From positions 4,861,840 through 4,925,839 of the forward strand of contig JACTAT010000014.1 of NCBI GenBank assembly GCA_014526335.1: a DNA stretch of 64,000 nt, read 5' to 3'. This document shows positions 36,001 to 47,597 of this stretch, piece by piece. The number at the start of each line of letters is the position of its first letter. Position 1 is the stretch's first letter. Source of the DNA: Chrysaora quinquecirrha (Eukaryota; Cnidaria; Scyphozoa; Semaeostomeae; Pelagiidae). The notes below the pieces were generated by a model. The model was not told the DNA's origin. It did not search any database and saw only the letters and a list, made by a program, of their open reading frames with translations. A program made the translations under genes and the position numbers.

Positions 36001-38491
36001 CTCAAGCAAGACGCCATCAGAAAATTTCAAAACTTTCTGTGAAGAGGACTGTTGGGCCTATGTCTGCCGTCATCAGTGACCGTAAATGCTACATTTTGCT
36101 GAACTAACTTTATAAACGAGGTTAAATTTCCACCAATCAGTTCGGTTTGAGCTTTTCGATTGACCAATCAAAACCCAGTATTCGTTAGTTGCTCAGTTTA
36201 ATCTTTTAGTCCCACTATATGTTTAGGGTAATAGTTTAGTACTGTGTTTTAGTTGCAAGAAGCTGTGGGTAGTGGTTAATCAACTAAAGGGATTGTATTA
36301 ATTTATTATGTCATTTGGTGCAAAGAATGAACACATTGTAAAAACTGTCCTGTTCTTGAAAAAAGTTACAGCGTTCTTAATTTTTCACTAGAACCCCGAT
36401 AGTTCCTTAAAGTTCATTGACTTTTGGAAATTTTTTGCCTCGAGTTCCTCATGAAGGTGTTCCTTTAAGAAGAAAGAGTGCATTGAACATTTGTACGAGG
36501 AAGGGAATCCTAAAAGGGCAGGGCATATTGTTTTGATTTTTGTTGTGATTTTGGTTTCGCTCGTGATGGATGATGCTGTGATTGAAGTTAAATATTTATC
36601 CGCGATTGAGGTCATCTCATGTAACATGTCATAATTTCGAAACTTTCTGAGAGTTCGTTGAGATTGGATCCTCTTTCTGTCATGAATAGATAACGAAGAT
36701 GCAGTTTAAATCTTAACTGTGAACAGTGAGCGGTTCGGGTTAATCTTTAAAAATTCACATGTTGTTGTTCTGTTGCACATGTGCTTTTATTGGATCGTTT
36801 GTTTGTTGACCTGACTGACAGATTGCCCGATAGTTTCAAGTTGTTGCAGCAACGTAAAGTCAAGGCTGGTCAAGGCTTTTTGGTCTTAATGGGTATGTTT
36901 AAATTCTTAAATTGTCCATATATGGACCAACATTTGATCGTTTGATACTTTATTGATGTTTTTCTTGTTAAATGAAATAAATTAAATGGTCAACCTACAG
37001 TACAAGGGTGCGGCTGCAGTTGTACGATATGTCAGATAAAATTGGAGTTGCATAAATACTGTAATACGTTAAATTTAATGATATTTCGAAGCCTTTAACA
37101 AGAGACCAGATATTTTGGCCACAATAATAACTTTTTGTGTTACACTTAAAAACCTCAAGGAGGGAAGTTTCCAACTACAAACAGTTAAGTCTTAAGAGAA
37201 GAGAGAATATGTACACTAAGACTATTTAAAACCGTTTTTATGGGTCATTATACATATTCGTGAACCAACACAGAGCAATGTAAACTTTTTGGTAAGCAGG
37301 GCAATTTAATTCAGTACATCTTAGAACTTTTAGACGATATTTATAAGTTTGTTCAACAAAAACAGAGATTAAACTTTCATAGAGATGTTAATGCCAGACA
37401 ATCTATGCAGTTTGTTTTTCGAAATTTGACACGAGGAAGAAGTTCATGGGGTTAAAAGGATGTGGAAATGTTATGTGTTGAAAAGGAAATCACACATAAC
37501 CTCTGCTATTCTTTAAGATTTTCTCACGGTATTTTTACTCATGAATAAATCTCCTCAAATATCCCAGCCTTGCCAGAGGCATAGAGGGATGACAAAATTG
37601 AGAAGGCTGTCCGATTCGTAGAAATTTTACCCGAAACTTTGGCAGATTTTGTGCCCGAAAATGCCTTTTTGAGGTATTCTTTAAGTAAGGGCCTTTTGCA
37701 CTACTGTACTGTTTACTGTATGCCCACTGGGGAACCCTGATCAAGCTCTTAAAAACTTCTGAAGCTTCTCAATTAGACGTTAAATTGCCATAAATTGCAC
37801 TAGTTTTGAGTCACTGGACAAAATTTCAGAAAGTTGTTGTTGTTGTAAAAAGTGTTGTTGTTGTTGTTTCATCTGCCAAAAATGGGACAATGTGACGAAT
37901 GTGTATTGGATGTAAAATAAAGTTGCTTTAGATTGCTTGCGTGATTTGGACAATCATTCGAATCATTCAATTTGGATTAGTGGTTTTGCGAACTTTTGTA
38001 AGAACAGAAGCGAGGCTTACCGGTAATTATCGAAAACGGGGCTAATTTGTTATTATTGACCAATTGATAGCGTCTTTTGATTAGAGACACGTGTCGTGGT
38101 TTCTTTCATTCAATTGTTTTGAAAAATACATTTAATATAACGCGAACATGTTAGTAAAACAAGTTGAAAAAATGTGTTAGGCCTACTACTGACTTCGATA
38201 TTTCATAAAGTGATTTTCTGCTGTTAACTAAGTGAGTTGTGTTTTTCTTTTGTAACTTTTAATCTGCTTCCAATAGCCTTTAACTTTGCTGTTCTTTTCT
38301 GGGTTGTTTTAATGATTTAATTCTTATTTTTGTGCTTTGAATCATTTTATAACCATAACTTAGCCTATATCTTTCGTGATCGATATGTCTGAAGGTCGAA
38401 CAAAATCAGAATTCAATTTACACGAATTTTTATAAGAAACTCTTTATAAGAAACCAAGATTATTGAAAGGCCAAAAATTTGAGAAATGCAG
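33067..38491. other. Intergenic, no convincing gene
   Basis: One splice-bounded segment at 34021-34101 (TTACAG before, GTAAGT after; reading GKQVHLFVDCKG) could be an isolated exon, but no partner exon was found. Otherwise there are no coding signatures. Confidence 0.4.
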
Positions 38492-38632
38492 TACACATTT
38501 TTTTTATAAGAATACAGTCTATAAGAATATTCAGGCTCAAAATTGCCAAAGAACAATGGAAATTTAAGAACAACAATGGAAAAGTTCGAGCCTCGTCAAA
38601 AATTAGGATGTTCTTATAAAAAAAAGTGTGTA
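38492..38632. mobile_element. Tc1/mariner-like MITE, TACAC(A/G)(C/T)T8 family
   Basis: Left end TA CACATTTTTTTTATAAGAA and right end TTCTTATAAAAAAAAGTGTG TA are inverted copies bordered by TA. 141 bp, no ORF. A related half copy is seen at about 38417-38450. Confidence 0.65.
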
Positions 38633-39778
38633 CTGGAAATATCTCGACCTGGGATATATTATCGTTTGTTTCTCTTGCTTCACCAGCAATAAAGTGTTTT
38701 TACGACATGCAAGCAATTTAGAAAGCCTCAAGCATTAAGTAAGTTCGAAAACGTGCTTAAAGCATCATTAAAAGAAAATAACTGTTTTGCCAATATTTAT
38801 ATTAAAGAACTATCAAGAAATTTTCTGTACCTACTCAAATCTGAAAATGTTAAGAAACTTTCAGTGCTGGGTCGAGGTATATCCCATATTATTTACACAT
38901 TCGAATAATTAAGTCTTTTATAAAAATACCAATATCTTTTTCAATGGTTAGTAATCGAACTGGCGAATTCCCATGAATAGATTACATGTGAATCCTAAAT
39001 ATAGGCAATTTTTAAGTGAAATTGTGAGCTGTTAAGACAGGGGCTAGGAATAACGATGGGCAGTTTCACTCTTTGGAAATCCCTACGCCTTTCCTGTAAA
39101 TCTTATTCTTGATGAAAATCCCTTGGAAATCTTTTTGTTTTAATGGAAATCTCGTACGCCAATTGGAAGAGTGAAATGCCTCTCGATGAATGATATGATA
39201 CTGCAAGTGTTTTGTTACGAGAAACTTTTTATGAGGACCTCAAAGCTCTGATCTTAGATCACCAAGAATGTAAGATTTTGGATCTTTTCCAGTTTACGAT
39301 TTACATGCTTTGTTACCCAGATGTCACGAGGAAGAGCTAAGATAGTGCCCAAAAAGATTTTCCCTTATATGGTCGTGTGACATGACATGACCTTATAAGG
39401 AAAAACCTTGACATGTGACGCTTTTCTGACCAAATGGTATCAGCGATAACATTAAATTTTCAGGAATACGTTGTTTTTACTAAGTTTAAAAGTTATCTTA
39501 AAATGGCCAGAAATAGATCGTTCCGTAAAGGTTTTTCCTTGAGAGGTTTTGCAACGTACGATCTCAGCTTGTTGTAACTTTTTATTTCCTGCGTTAACGT
39601 TTCGTTGAAGATTTGGGATTTGTAACTCGAAGACATTCTGTGGACATTCTAAATAGAGAACAATTTATTCTATCAAACTCTGCTGATTGACGTTCAATGA
39701 TTGGTTGAAACCTGACATGCATCAAGCTCGAATATTCGTGCTCGTATGAATGGCCCGAGCCCATAGCTCGATCGAGCC
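38633..39778. other. Intergenic, no feature seen
   Basis: AT-rich, with no ORF or structured repeat that I can support. Confidence 0.4.
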
Positions 39779-39896
39779 CAGACTCACTTCGGTCGATGTT
39801 GTTGTTGTTCTTTTCTTGAATCGCTCAGTGTTGGAGTGACAAATCAACAGTAGGGGAGCGTGAACTAGAGACTCGTGTAGTTTGTAGTGAGTCTAG
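39779..39896. mobile_element. TAGACT-family MITE, degenerate
   Basis: Inverted ends AGACTCACTTCGG and TTGTAGTGAGTCTAG enclose the family's GTT-rich interior and the GGGGAGCGTGAACTAGAGAC word shared with the copy at 14388. Target duplication not clear. Confidence 0.5.
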
Positions 39897-40921
39897 CCCG
39901 ACCAATGGGCTCGAGCAACTTTTATATCAGCCTAATGTCTAAAACTTCGTTTACATTTAAACCATGATATTTGCAGAAAATGCCTGATAAACATCATAAT
40001 TGTCTAGGCACCGTGTATTTGGATGACCTGTCTTGTTTATATTTTGAATATCTGATGTTGTCTGAACGTCCTAACAACATGTTTTCCTAACTTGAATCAT
40101 GCATTGTTCTATGGCAATGTGCTTATTATTCGGTGCTTCACATAAACTTCTAGTGAAATGAATTGTAAACTGACCAATTGGCTCGATCAATGCCATAATA
40201 TTGATTTCCCTTGAATATAACAACCGGGCAGACCAGCACCAGGTGTAGGTCAAATGTGTCTTGGCGCTATGCCTGCCCAGGGGGTCGCGTGACGCTGAAT
40301 TCTAGGCATTTTGTTGCGCAGTTCTGCAGGCGCTTTGATTCGAACCGCAGTGTACTAGGTTTGACCTAGACCAAAGTTTCTCACTTTCGCTGTTGTTGTT
40401 GCTGTTCAGGGCAGCTCCAAAGTTTTAAAGACCTGTCAGCTCTAAGAGCATAACAGGGACGTATAAGGAGAAGTTAAGCCTCACTTTGTTTCACAAAAAC
40501 ACCAACACCAACAACAACAACAACAAAATCAACAACAAAAACAACGGCAACAAAAGTTCGCAATCACTTAAGTTTCATAGACCTCCAAACCCCACCACTC
40601 CGGTTCAACTTTTCTCTCCACTCTTTTAAGGAAACAGCGATTATGTTGTTGTAGTTGTTAGTAGCTGTTTCCGAAAGAGTGGGAGGAATGTAATAAGCCT
40701 AGAAGTTTCATTGCCTTGACGTATTTTCCTGCATAAGTCACAGTTTCCCAAAGTTTTTTCCTGCAAAAGTCTTAGCCGACAGCAACTGGATTGAAGCGAC
40801 CTTTCCAGAATATTTATGGTGTTGCTCATCTGAAAGTATTTTGCCTACTTATAGAGCAATGAAAGAAATATATTTTCATGAGCTTTTATGAACTCCGCGC
40901 GACGCCTTGACGCTCCTTTAG
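39897..40921. other. Intergenic with (AAC)n tract and MITE fragments
   Basis: A simple (AAC)n stretch lies at 40497-40555. A half copy of the TAGACT MITE family lies near 40628-40712 (TAGCTGTTTCCGAAAGAGTG, ending TGTAATAAGCCTAG). No gene seen. Confidence 0.5.
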
Positions 40922-41100
40922 TAGACTCATTACATAAGTCCCACTCTTCGCTTCGCAAACGACAACGAGGATCGTTAGCAACAGCAACAACTATCTACTT
41001 AGAAAATTGAATTGGATGGCCTAATGCTCAGAGTGTTTCTGAGCGATCTATCGAAATCAGGTTGGCCTTAGGATAAATGCGACTCATGAAATAAGTCTGC
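40922..41100. mobile_element. hAT-like MITE, TAGACT family, perfect 8-bp duplication
   Basis: Ends TAGACTCATTACATAAGTC and GACTCATGAAATAAGTCTGC. Flanked by identical octamers TCCTTTAG at 40914-40921 and 41101-41108. 179 bp, no ORF. One of the best-preserved copies and a key support for the hAT-type (8-bp) target duplication. Confidence 0.85.
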
Positions 41101-41108
41101 TCCTTTAG

Positions 41109-42110
41109 CTTGTAAATGAAACGGAATCACTCACGAACTTGAGGAAATAATTGCAATTATGCGAAATCGAACTTTTGCGACGGGATAGCTAACCTAAGCT
41201 ATCGAAACCCGACTTTGAAACCTTTATTATTGATGAATCCGTCTTCGGAAAGTTCGATTCGCGCAAAGATGACACAAGCAGTTTTATTTTGAGTAGCAAT
41301 CTGTTTTTCAGATGAAAAAAACAGGAAACATGCGACAACCATGAATGATGAATTGGTCGTGCACATGTTTTCGAAATTTTCTGCCAATCTGATAATTGTG
41401 AACTCAAATACAAACAACTTTCTCATAAATGATGAATCAGAGTTTCTTTGGTTGCGTTCTTTTCGCGCTGTTATCTCTTCTGAATTCTTAAAAAGTAGAC
41501 TTCAGAAGCTTCCGATTCCAGCCGCCGGAAAACTTAATTTCTCGAAAAACGAAAGACTTTACAGTAGTTTATTTTAAACAATTTCTCTGCGAAATCTTCT
41601 AGCTCTAAAGTCAGGAGAATTTGGAGCCTTCAAAGTCTCCGCTTTTTCCTCAAAATTTGTCCAAAAGAACGGGCGCTTGATCTATCGGAAGTCTCCAGAG
41701 AATACGAGGCAGAAAACGTTCAAAAAATAGTGCGCAGAGTAATTATACTCGGACTTATCAAGGCTGTTTCTGAAACCGTATTAGACATGATAGTCACTAC
41801 TAATCATGACAAGCCTTTGATATTTAGCTAGTAGGGCAACGTTTCGGGAGAGATCCGTCTCTCATCATCGGGCAATGAGAAATGTGGTTTCTTTCCTATT
41901 TATTGAAAGCGCACACTTGTCAAGTTTCCAATGGACCCCATACTAAAGTTGTTTGAACTGGCTTACGAAGGAGCTGTATGCACAAAGGACCGAATGACTT
42001 GCTTTTGTGTTTTTGGTTTGTAAACTTTCACATCGCTTGGTTAATACATCATTGCAAGTCTTGTCAATTTAAAAGAAAATTAGGCAAAGCCGCCAAACGT
42101 ACCATGCAGA
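41109..42110. other. Intergenic, no feature seen
   Basis: Short ORFs without motifs (for example 41341-41577). No splice-bounded coding segment was recognised. Confidence 0.4.
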
Positions 42111-42247
42111 TAGACTTGCTTCCCGAGTCCCTAACTTTCGCTTACATTGAATTGAATTGATGTTGCTGTTATTGTTCGCTTCAGTTAGTTTGAGCGTCCA
42201 GTAATTCAATTCAATAGCGATAACAACGACTCATGTAATAAGTCTAT
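42111..42247. mobile_element. hAT-like MITE, TAGACT family
   Basis: Ends TAGACTTGCTTCCCGAGTC and GACTCATGTAATAAGTCTAT, with flanking octamers CATGCAGA and CAAGCAGA (7 of 8). The interior has the shared TTCAATTCAATAGCGATAAC word and TTTGAGCGTCCAG. Confidence 0.75.
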
Positions 42248-42357
42248 CAAGCAGATGCACATACAGTATCAAAGGAATGCCTTGGACTAACCTGATTGGA
42301 TGCTCAATCAAAAGGGGGCACTTTCTCGAGGGAGGGCGCTTATTCCAGAAAATACAG

Positions 42358-42777
42358 TACACGCTTTTTTTTGTAAGGAACCACTTTATAAGGAACCTAC
42401 ATCTAGAAGGCCCGAAAATTTAAAGAACTTATACTACTAGAGAGAAAATAACTAAAGAACTTTTTATTGTTGAATAGTTTTATAATTGCAAGTAATCAAG
42501 AATAAGAAAGCCGGTTCCATCCATTTGCAGTCCAAAATCACATAAATTGTACGTTAAGCATGTATCCAATGTTTCCATGAGGTCCATGAGTAGCTAGTCT
42601 CGAGCTTTGCTCACATGCAAGTGCCTCTCTTTTATTGTTAAGAACACTGTATATGCAGTTAAAATTAAGGAACTATTAAGGAACTTTTTGAACTACAATT
42701 GCCTCAAAAGAGGTCCAAAAATAAGGAACTTTAAGAACTAGGCCTTTAGGTAGGTTCCTTATAAAAAAAAGCGTGTA
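42358..42777. mobile_element. Tc1/mariner-like MITE, TACACGCT8 family
   Basis: Left end TACACGCTTTTTTTTGTAAG and right end CTTATAAAAAAAAGCGTGTA are inverted and bordered by TA. Sub-terminal GGAACC repeats also pair. About 420 bp, no ORF. The same right end recurs at 61880-61895. Confidence 0.7.
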
Positions 42778-43340
42778 TATGTCTCTAAAGGGTACAACAA
42801 CATTAGCTAGGTGTCTTTATACGTAGGTCTTACTGTACAACTTTCTTATAAGCAACTATCTCATAACACGTGCTGTTCAAGGAAAAGCAGTTTTAGCTAA
42901 TTGATTGAAACTACAGTTACCTAGAGAGAGAAAAATCACAGTTTCTAAGCAACTTTGAATCTCCGGAATCAGCACACTAACAAGCATAATTGCGTCATGT
43001 TTGCTCTCTCAGCTGCTGAAAGGCTGAACGAATTTGAATAATTCTTAGCCACTGTCTGTTAAAGTCAGCTAGTATGGCAAACAAAGTTCTAATTTATCTC
43101 TTTCTTGATAATTAACTGTGTATGCTTTATGTATCATGAGAACCTCTATTCTGTATTCATTATACTGTATTTTCATCTTAAATCACTTAAACTGTTGCTC
43201 TCTTTTAGTTTTCAGATGAACAATAGAGGAGGCAACAGCAATTCTGGTATCGTAAAATAAAGGTTAGGCAATATCATTGCTTCGTATTCTATATATAAAG
43301 CACTTATATTTCTCATGAATGGTGAAGACTAGGATATCAA
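42778..43340. other. Intergenic, no feature seen
   Basis: AT-rich sequence without supported ORFs. Confidence 0.4.
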
Positions 43341-43500
43341 GTGGCATACCACTTTTTCCTCAAGTGGCATACCACAATACATGGGATTCGAACCTGATCT
43401 GCATGGCCAGAAAGGCGACGGCGTTTCCATTGCACTATAGACCTCCAAGTCATACTGCCCCAGCCTCTCTTTCCATCTAATCTGATTTCTGGTACGCCAT
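43341..43500 (-). repeat. tRNA-derived SINE, family 1, minus strand
   Basis: The reverse strand shows TATAGTGCAATGGAAACG (A-box region), a B box CAGGTTCGAATCCC (43383-43396) and the family tail GTGGTATGCC. GTGGTATGCCAC appears twice at the tail, as if the 3' end were duplicated. Confidence 0.68.
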
Positions 43501-43649
43501 TTCTGGAGAAATCTTGAAACAACTTATACACGTTATGTGATGCAAGAAGGCTTTTCCTTCTCTTTAACAGTCGCATGAAATGAAAAATTTGGTCTAAAAA
43601 GAGCTAACCAATAGCTAAGCGATATCAAAGGGCTCCGCTGCAAATTCCG

Positions 43650-43960
43650 ATGATCCTTTTTGTCATGGGAAGCAATGTAGGCCTAAGTCACTCCGAGGCT
43701 AGCAAGGTTGGGGTTCGAATCTAAGTTACGGTAGCGTCACAGGGTAGAATGATTACCCGAGTCGTAGTTTCGCTATTGAATTGAATTGCTGGACGCTCAA
43801 ACTACCAGTTTGAGCGATCTCCTTTTAGTGCTAGCCTCGGTCTCATGAGCGATAACTGGGACTCAGGTAATCACTCTATTCACAGGGTCGACGTGTTGTT
43901 AATGAGGCGACTGGGGCTAAATACACCATTTCACCTTCGTTGATTATTTGCTTAGGTATA
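43650..43960 (+). repeat. tRNA-derived SINE, family 2, split by a MITE
   Basis: B box GGGGTTCGAATCT near 43709-43722, then CGGTAGCGTCACAGGG, then the MITE at 43745-43879, then the SINE continues with TCGACGTGTTG..GCGACTGGGGCTAAATACACCATTTCACC. The same order without interruption is seen (reverse strand) at 59535-59700. Confidence 0.7.
43745..43879. mobile_element. hAT-like MITE nested in a SINE, perfect 8-bp duplication
   Basis: Inverted ends TAGAATGATTACCCGAGTC and GACTCAGGTAATCACTCTA. Flanked by identical TCACAGGG octamers at 43737-43744 and 43880-43887. The host SINE reads through cleanly once the element and one octamer are removed. Confidence 0.85.
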
Positions 43961-46900
43961 AGATGTAACTCAAACGAAAATCTAGAACTCTGTATGATTG
44001 GTTGACAATCGTTTGCTTGCGTTAATGATATGATTAATAAAATTGCAATAAATACAAAGGAAAGTTATAAGTTCTGTTAAAGGATTGATCACAAAACCAA
44101 CCGTCAGTGACTTAGCAGCGAATCAAACCATTCTACTTTTCCAAAAGCACGCTTTCCGTTATCGACAGCCACTCCCTTTTTCTCAGAAGGAGGTATTTCG
44201 AACAGGCTATATCTCTTCACAAAGCTAAGTCATTTTAGCTACTTTAGCGTCGCTTTACGTCAGAATAAAGTCATATTACAGCTACTAGCCAACCCCTGAC
44301 TTCCTGACCATGCGAAACTCATGTTTATGGATATCCGTGGTTGAAAATTTCCGAGGTGTTTTTTCGCTAACTTCAGTCTAGTGTTAGCGAGAAACAGGAT
44401 GTTTCTTCTTCAAAATAACAAGAAAAAAGCTATTCCGACAAGATTAAACTGTAACCAGTTATAATCTATCCATACAAACATTAATAATGCATAGACAACC
44501 TGCGTGTTTTTAAATTTACTAAGAGATATGATGAATCAACCCCCTTGACGAACGCAACGCAACTATAAGAAAAGGCAAACGCCAGAGTAGTCCAGTTGTG
44601 AACTAACTAACTTATGAAGTCTTGTACTCATTACGCAGGAGGAATTTAAACTTATAGACTTATAGCAGATGAGTTAGAATGCTTATTTGTAACGATTTAG
44701 CCTGGATTTACGCTAATTTGGTTAACTTCTTGTCTTAAACGTGACTCAATCGTTCGATTTTATTGTTTTGGAGCAAACAGGTAATGTCTTCTTAACTTGA
44801 CGTTTTCCTTCTATAACACGTTCCTAACCTAACTTGAGAACTTTTGCTCTTCACATTATCAAAGTAACACATAGAAGTTGAAGACCATGTCTTTTTCAGT
44901 GCACATAAAATTCACAATCTGTATCTTACTTGGCGTTCTCTTCTTACTTAAAGGTCGTTATTAAGCTAAGCTGGCCACCTTTCCTTTGAAGATGTCCGTA
45001 ATTGATAACGTCAAGCTCTTAAGACGAAATGATGAACAATTTAGACCAAAGAAGTGCATAAGCGTCTTTAACAAGTTAAAGCATACCTAAGTGTCTTTGT
45101 TTTTGAGCTAAAAGGTAATTTTCCGGCCTAAGTTATGAAAAGAGCAGTGCTTACCATGCTAGGCTTGTTTGCGCTTGTTATTGTTTGTATTATAGACTAC
45201 TGTGTTTTTATGATGCTATAGACTAATTCAGGACAATAAAAGCGTTGCCGAGGTTTCCAACAGAAAATTAAGTAACTTAGTTGACTTCCCAAGCCGAACC
45301 TTTCCTATTTATAGCGTTACTTTTTGAGAAATCAGATACAAGAAGTATGTTCTTCTTATAATATCATCAAATTTCTTAGGAATATCATAATTCAACTCTT
45401 CCTAATTGATTTTCGCTCCTTCGGTCTGGCGTTTCTATTTTTTCACTATTTTTAATAAGCATGGATATCTGAGCACTATAACACACCTGCCAACGTCAAA
45501 TAATTTCATGAAGACAGCCCTTGAGCTGTTTGTTTAAAGTATAAAGCCATTCTTATACGCAAGGTTATTCCTTGCTTGTTTTGATATTTTCTCTGGCGCT
45601 TGCTACATCAAGTAAAGTCAAAATTATTTCATATGTAAGATCTAGCTCTTTCTAGGCTTCTTTGAAAGTTGGTTTGAAAACGAGCAATGCTTTCGTTAGT
45701 GGTTGCCATGTTTCGCGCATTTTCGCACTTTATGTGGCCTAAGAATTTGTGTTTCTTAGTCTTTTTTCCTTTCAACAAAATCATAGAAGATGAATCACAA
45801 TGCAGCTATATAAAACGTGGAAAGGAAAGCATAGAAAAACCTCTAAGAAATTTGTTTTGTGACGCTGATAGCACGCTAGCAACAAGACTCGAATTTTAAA
45901 CTTGAATTCTGAAAAATTCGGCACTGTTCTTTTCGTCTCGGTTTTGTAGACAAAATCTCGCCATTTCAAGCATAATATTATGTATGCATATATATATTTT
46001 GTATAAATTATAGTCAATGTTTGTGCTTCAATAAGTTGCGCTCGCAAAATGCGCATCTTGCAGTCAGACATTAAGCAGCAAGTCCGAGCGGCATAGTTTA
46101 AGGTTCATCTACTGTTTGCTGTTATGTTACGTCACTTTGAAGATGTTTGGTGTGGCGTTAGAAGGCAAACAGCCAAGCTGCAACATTCACGTCAAAATAT
46201 ATATGTTGATGTGAAAAGATATGACAGCTTTTAGGTAGCATGTTTGGTTTTTTTCATTCTTTATTTAACGTTGGTTTTAAAATAGCTTTACATCTAAACG
46301 ATATAGCTAATAGGTTGTCTTCCTTAAGTATTGTGTTGTAGGCCTAACAGTTGATGATTTTGACCCGCGAAGTCAGGAGTGGTTGTTACGTTTCCAGCAA
46401 GTTGTCCAAATTGTGCAAGTTTTCCAGCAAGGGCCGAGATGTCCAAAATTTTCGGCAACTTTAAGGGCAGAGATGTCCAAAATTTTCAGTAACTTTCAGG
46501 GCTGGACATAAAAGTCCAGTTGCTTATTGAAAAATTAATTGTATTCTCAATTTCTGGAGTGCTTTGACCATTTTCCTACAGGCATTAGACATTAGTCACG
46601 TAAACAAGCGATTCAAAACTATGTCGCCTAGGCCCATAACCTTATAAGGGCAATGAAGGCACCCCTCGACTTATTAATTTTAGATTAGCGGTGGTGTTGA
46701 TGAATCATGCGAATAACAAAATACTATTACGTATTCAACAATAAACTCTACTTAATTATTTACAGATCTTTTCATGAATTTTGTAGTAAACATCTTGTTT
46801 TGTGTCACGGGACGTGTTCTGTTATGAACGTCCTGTTTTCCGGGTTAGTTTTGAATATGGTCCTATAGTAATAACATTGAATAGAACAGCAACTTCTTGG

Positions 46901-47597
46901 TGAAGCTTGTTATATCGCTACTGCTGTTGTTTTGGGTAAGGATTTACACTGGGATTCGTTGCATCTTGGATTGGAGATTCAGTAACATCGAGTATGTGAT
47001 TAAATATGAATGTTGTTTTTCAACTACATCGTTGCATAAGCTGTTTTGACGACTATGTCGGTGGTAAATTTATCTCTTAGTTGTTTTGCGCACTTTGAGA
47101 GGATATATGACCAAATAGTGCGTTTGCTTCTTTAGAAAGCTGACGAACTGATGGCAGAGAGGAGGGTTCTATTCTAGAGCTCATAATAAGCGGCGGTCAG
47201 ATTTCTTCTTCAAGCATTTAATGGCAGCTTAAACGCAATGAATCATAGTCAGAATTTACCCGCCCTTTGAACGATTCCTCTCTTGCCTTAGAGCTCTATT
47301 ACTCTGGGTACTAGCTATCGATGTTATCGATGATATTTATGGTACGCTTTCCGTAATCAGTTTATTCTCTGGGCTGTATTCCTGTGATTGTTGAGGGATT
47401 TTTTCTAAGTGCTACTGGTACCTACTGAATGGCATGCTTCTTATCATATGATGATAATAGTGTATGGACGCCGTGCTTTAACTAGTTCTTAATCAACCCT
47501 GAACTGAACATAATAATGAAGTGTATGTTCTTTTCTTTGTAGACCTCAATGCGAAGCTTGCTAACGAACATGAGCTTACCGTAGACATCGTCTAATC
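43961..47597. other. Intergenic and probable 5' flank of the LGR gene
   Basis: No gene recognised. A short direct repeat of about 50 bp (GAGATGTCCAAAATTTTC, then GGGC) lies at 46430-46500. The region just before 47598 presumably holds the LGR promoter and 5' UTR; no core motif stands out. Confidence 0.45.

Noticed and set aside
43383..43450. tRNA gene on the minus strand
   Set aside because: Has A- and B-box-like parts but no foldable acceptor and anticodon stems; it belongs to a SINE with a shared head and tail in other copies.
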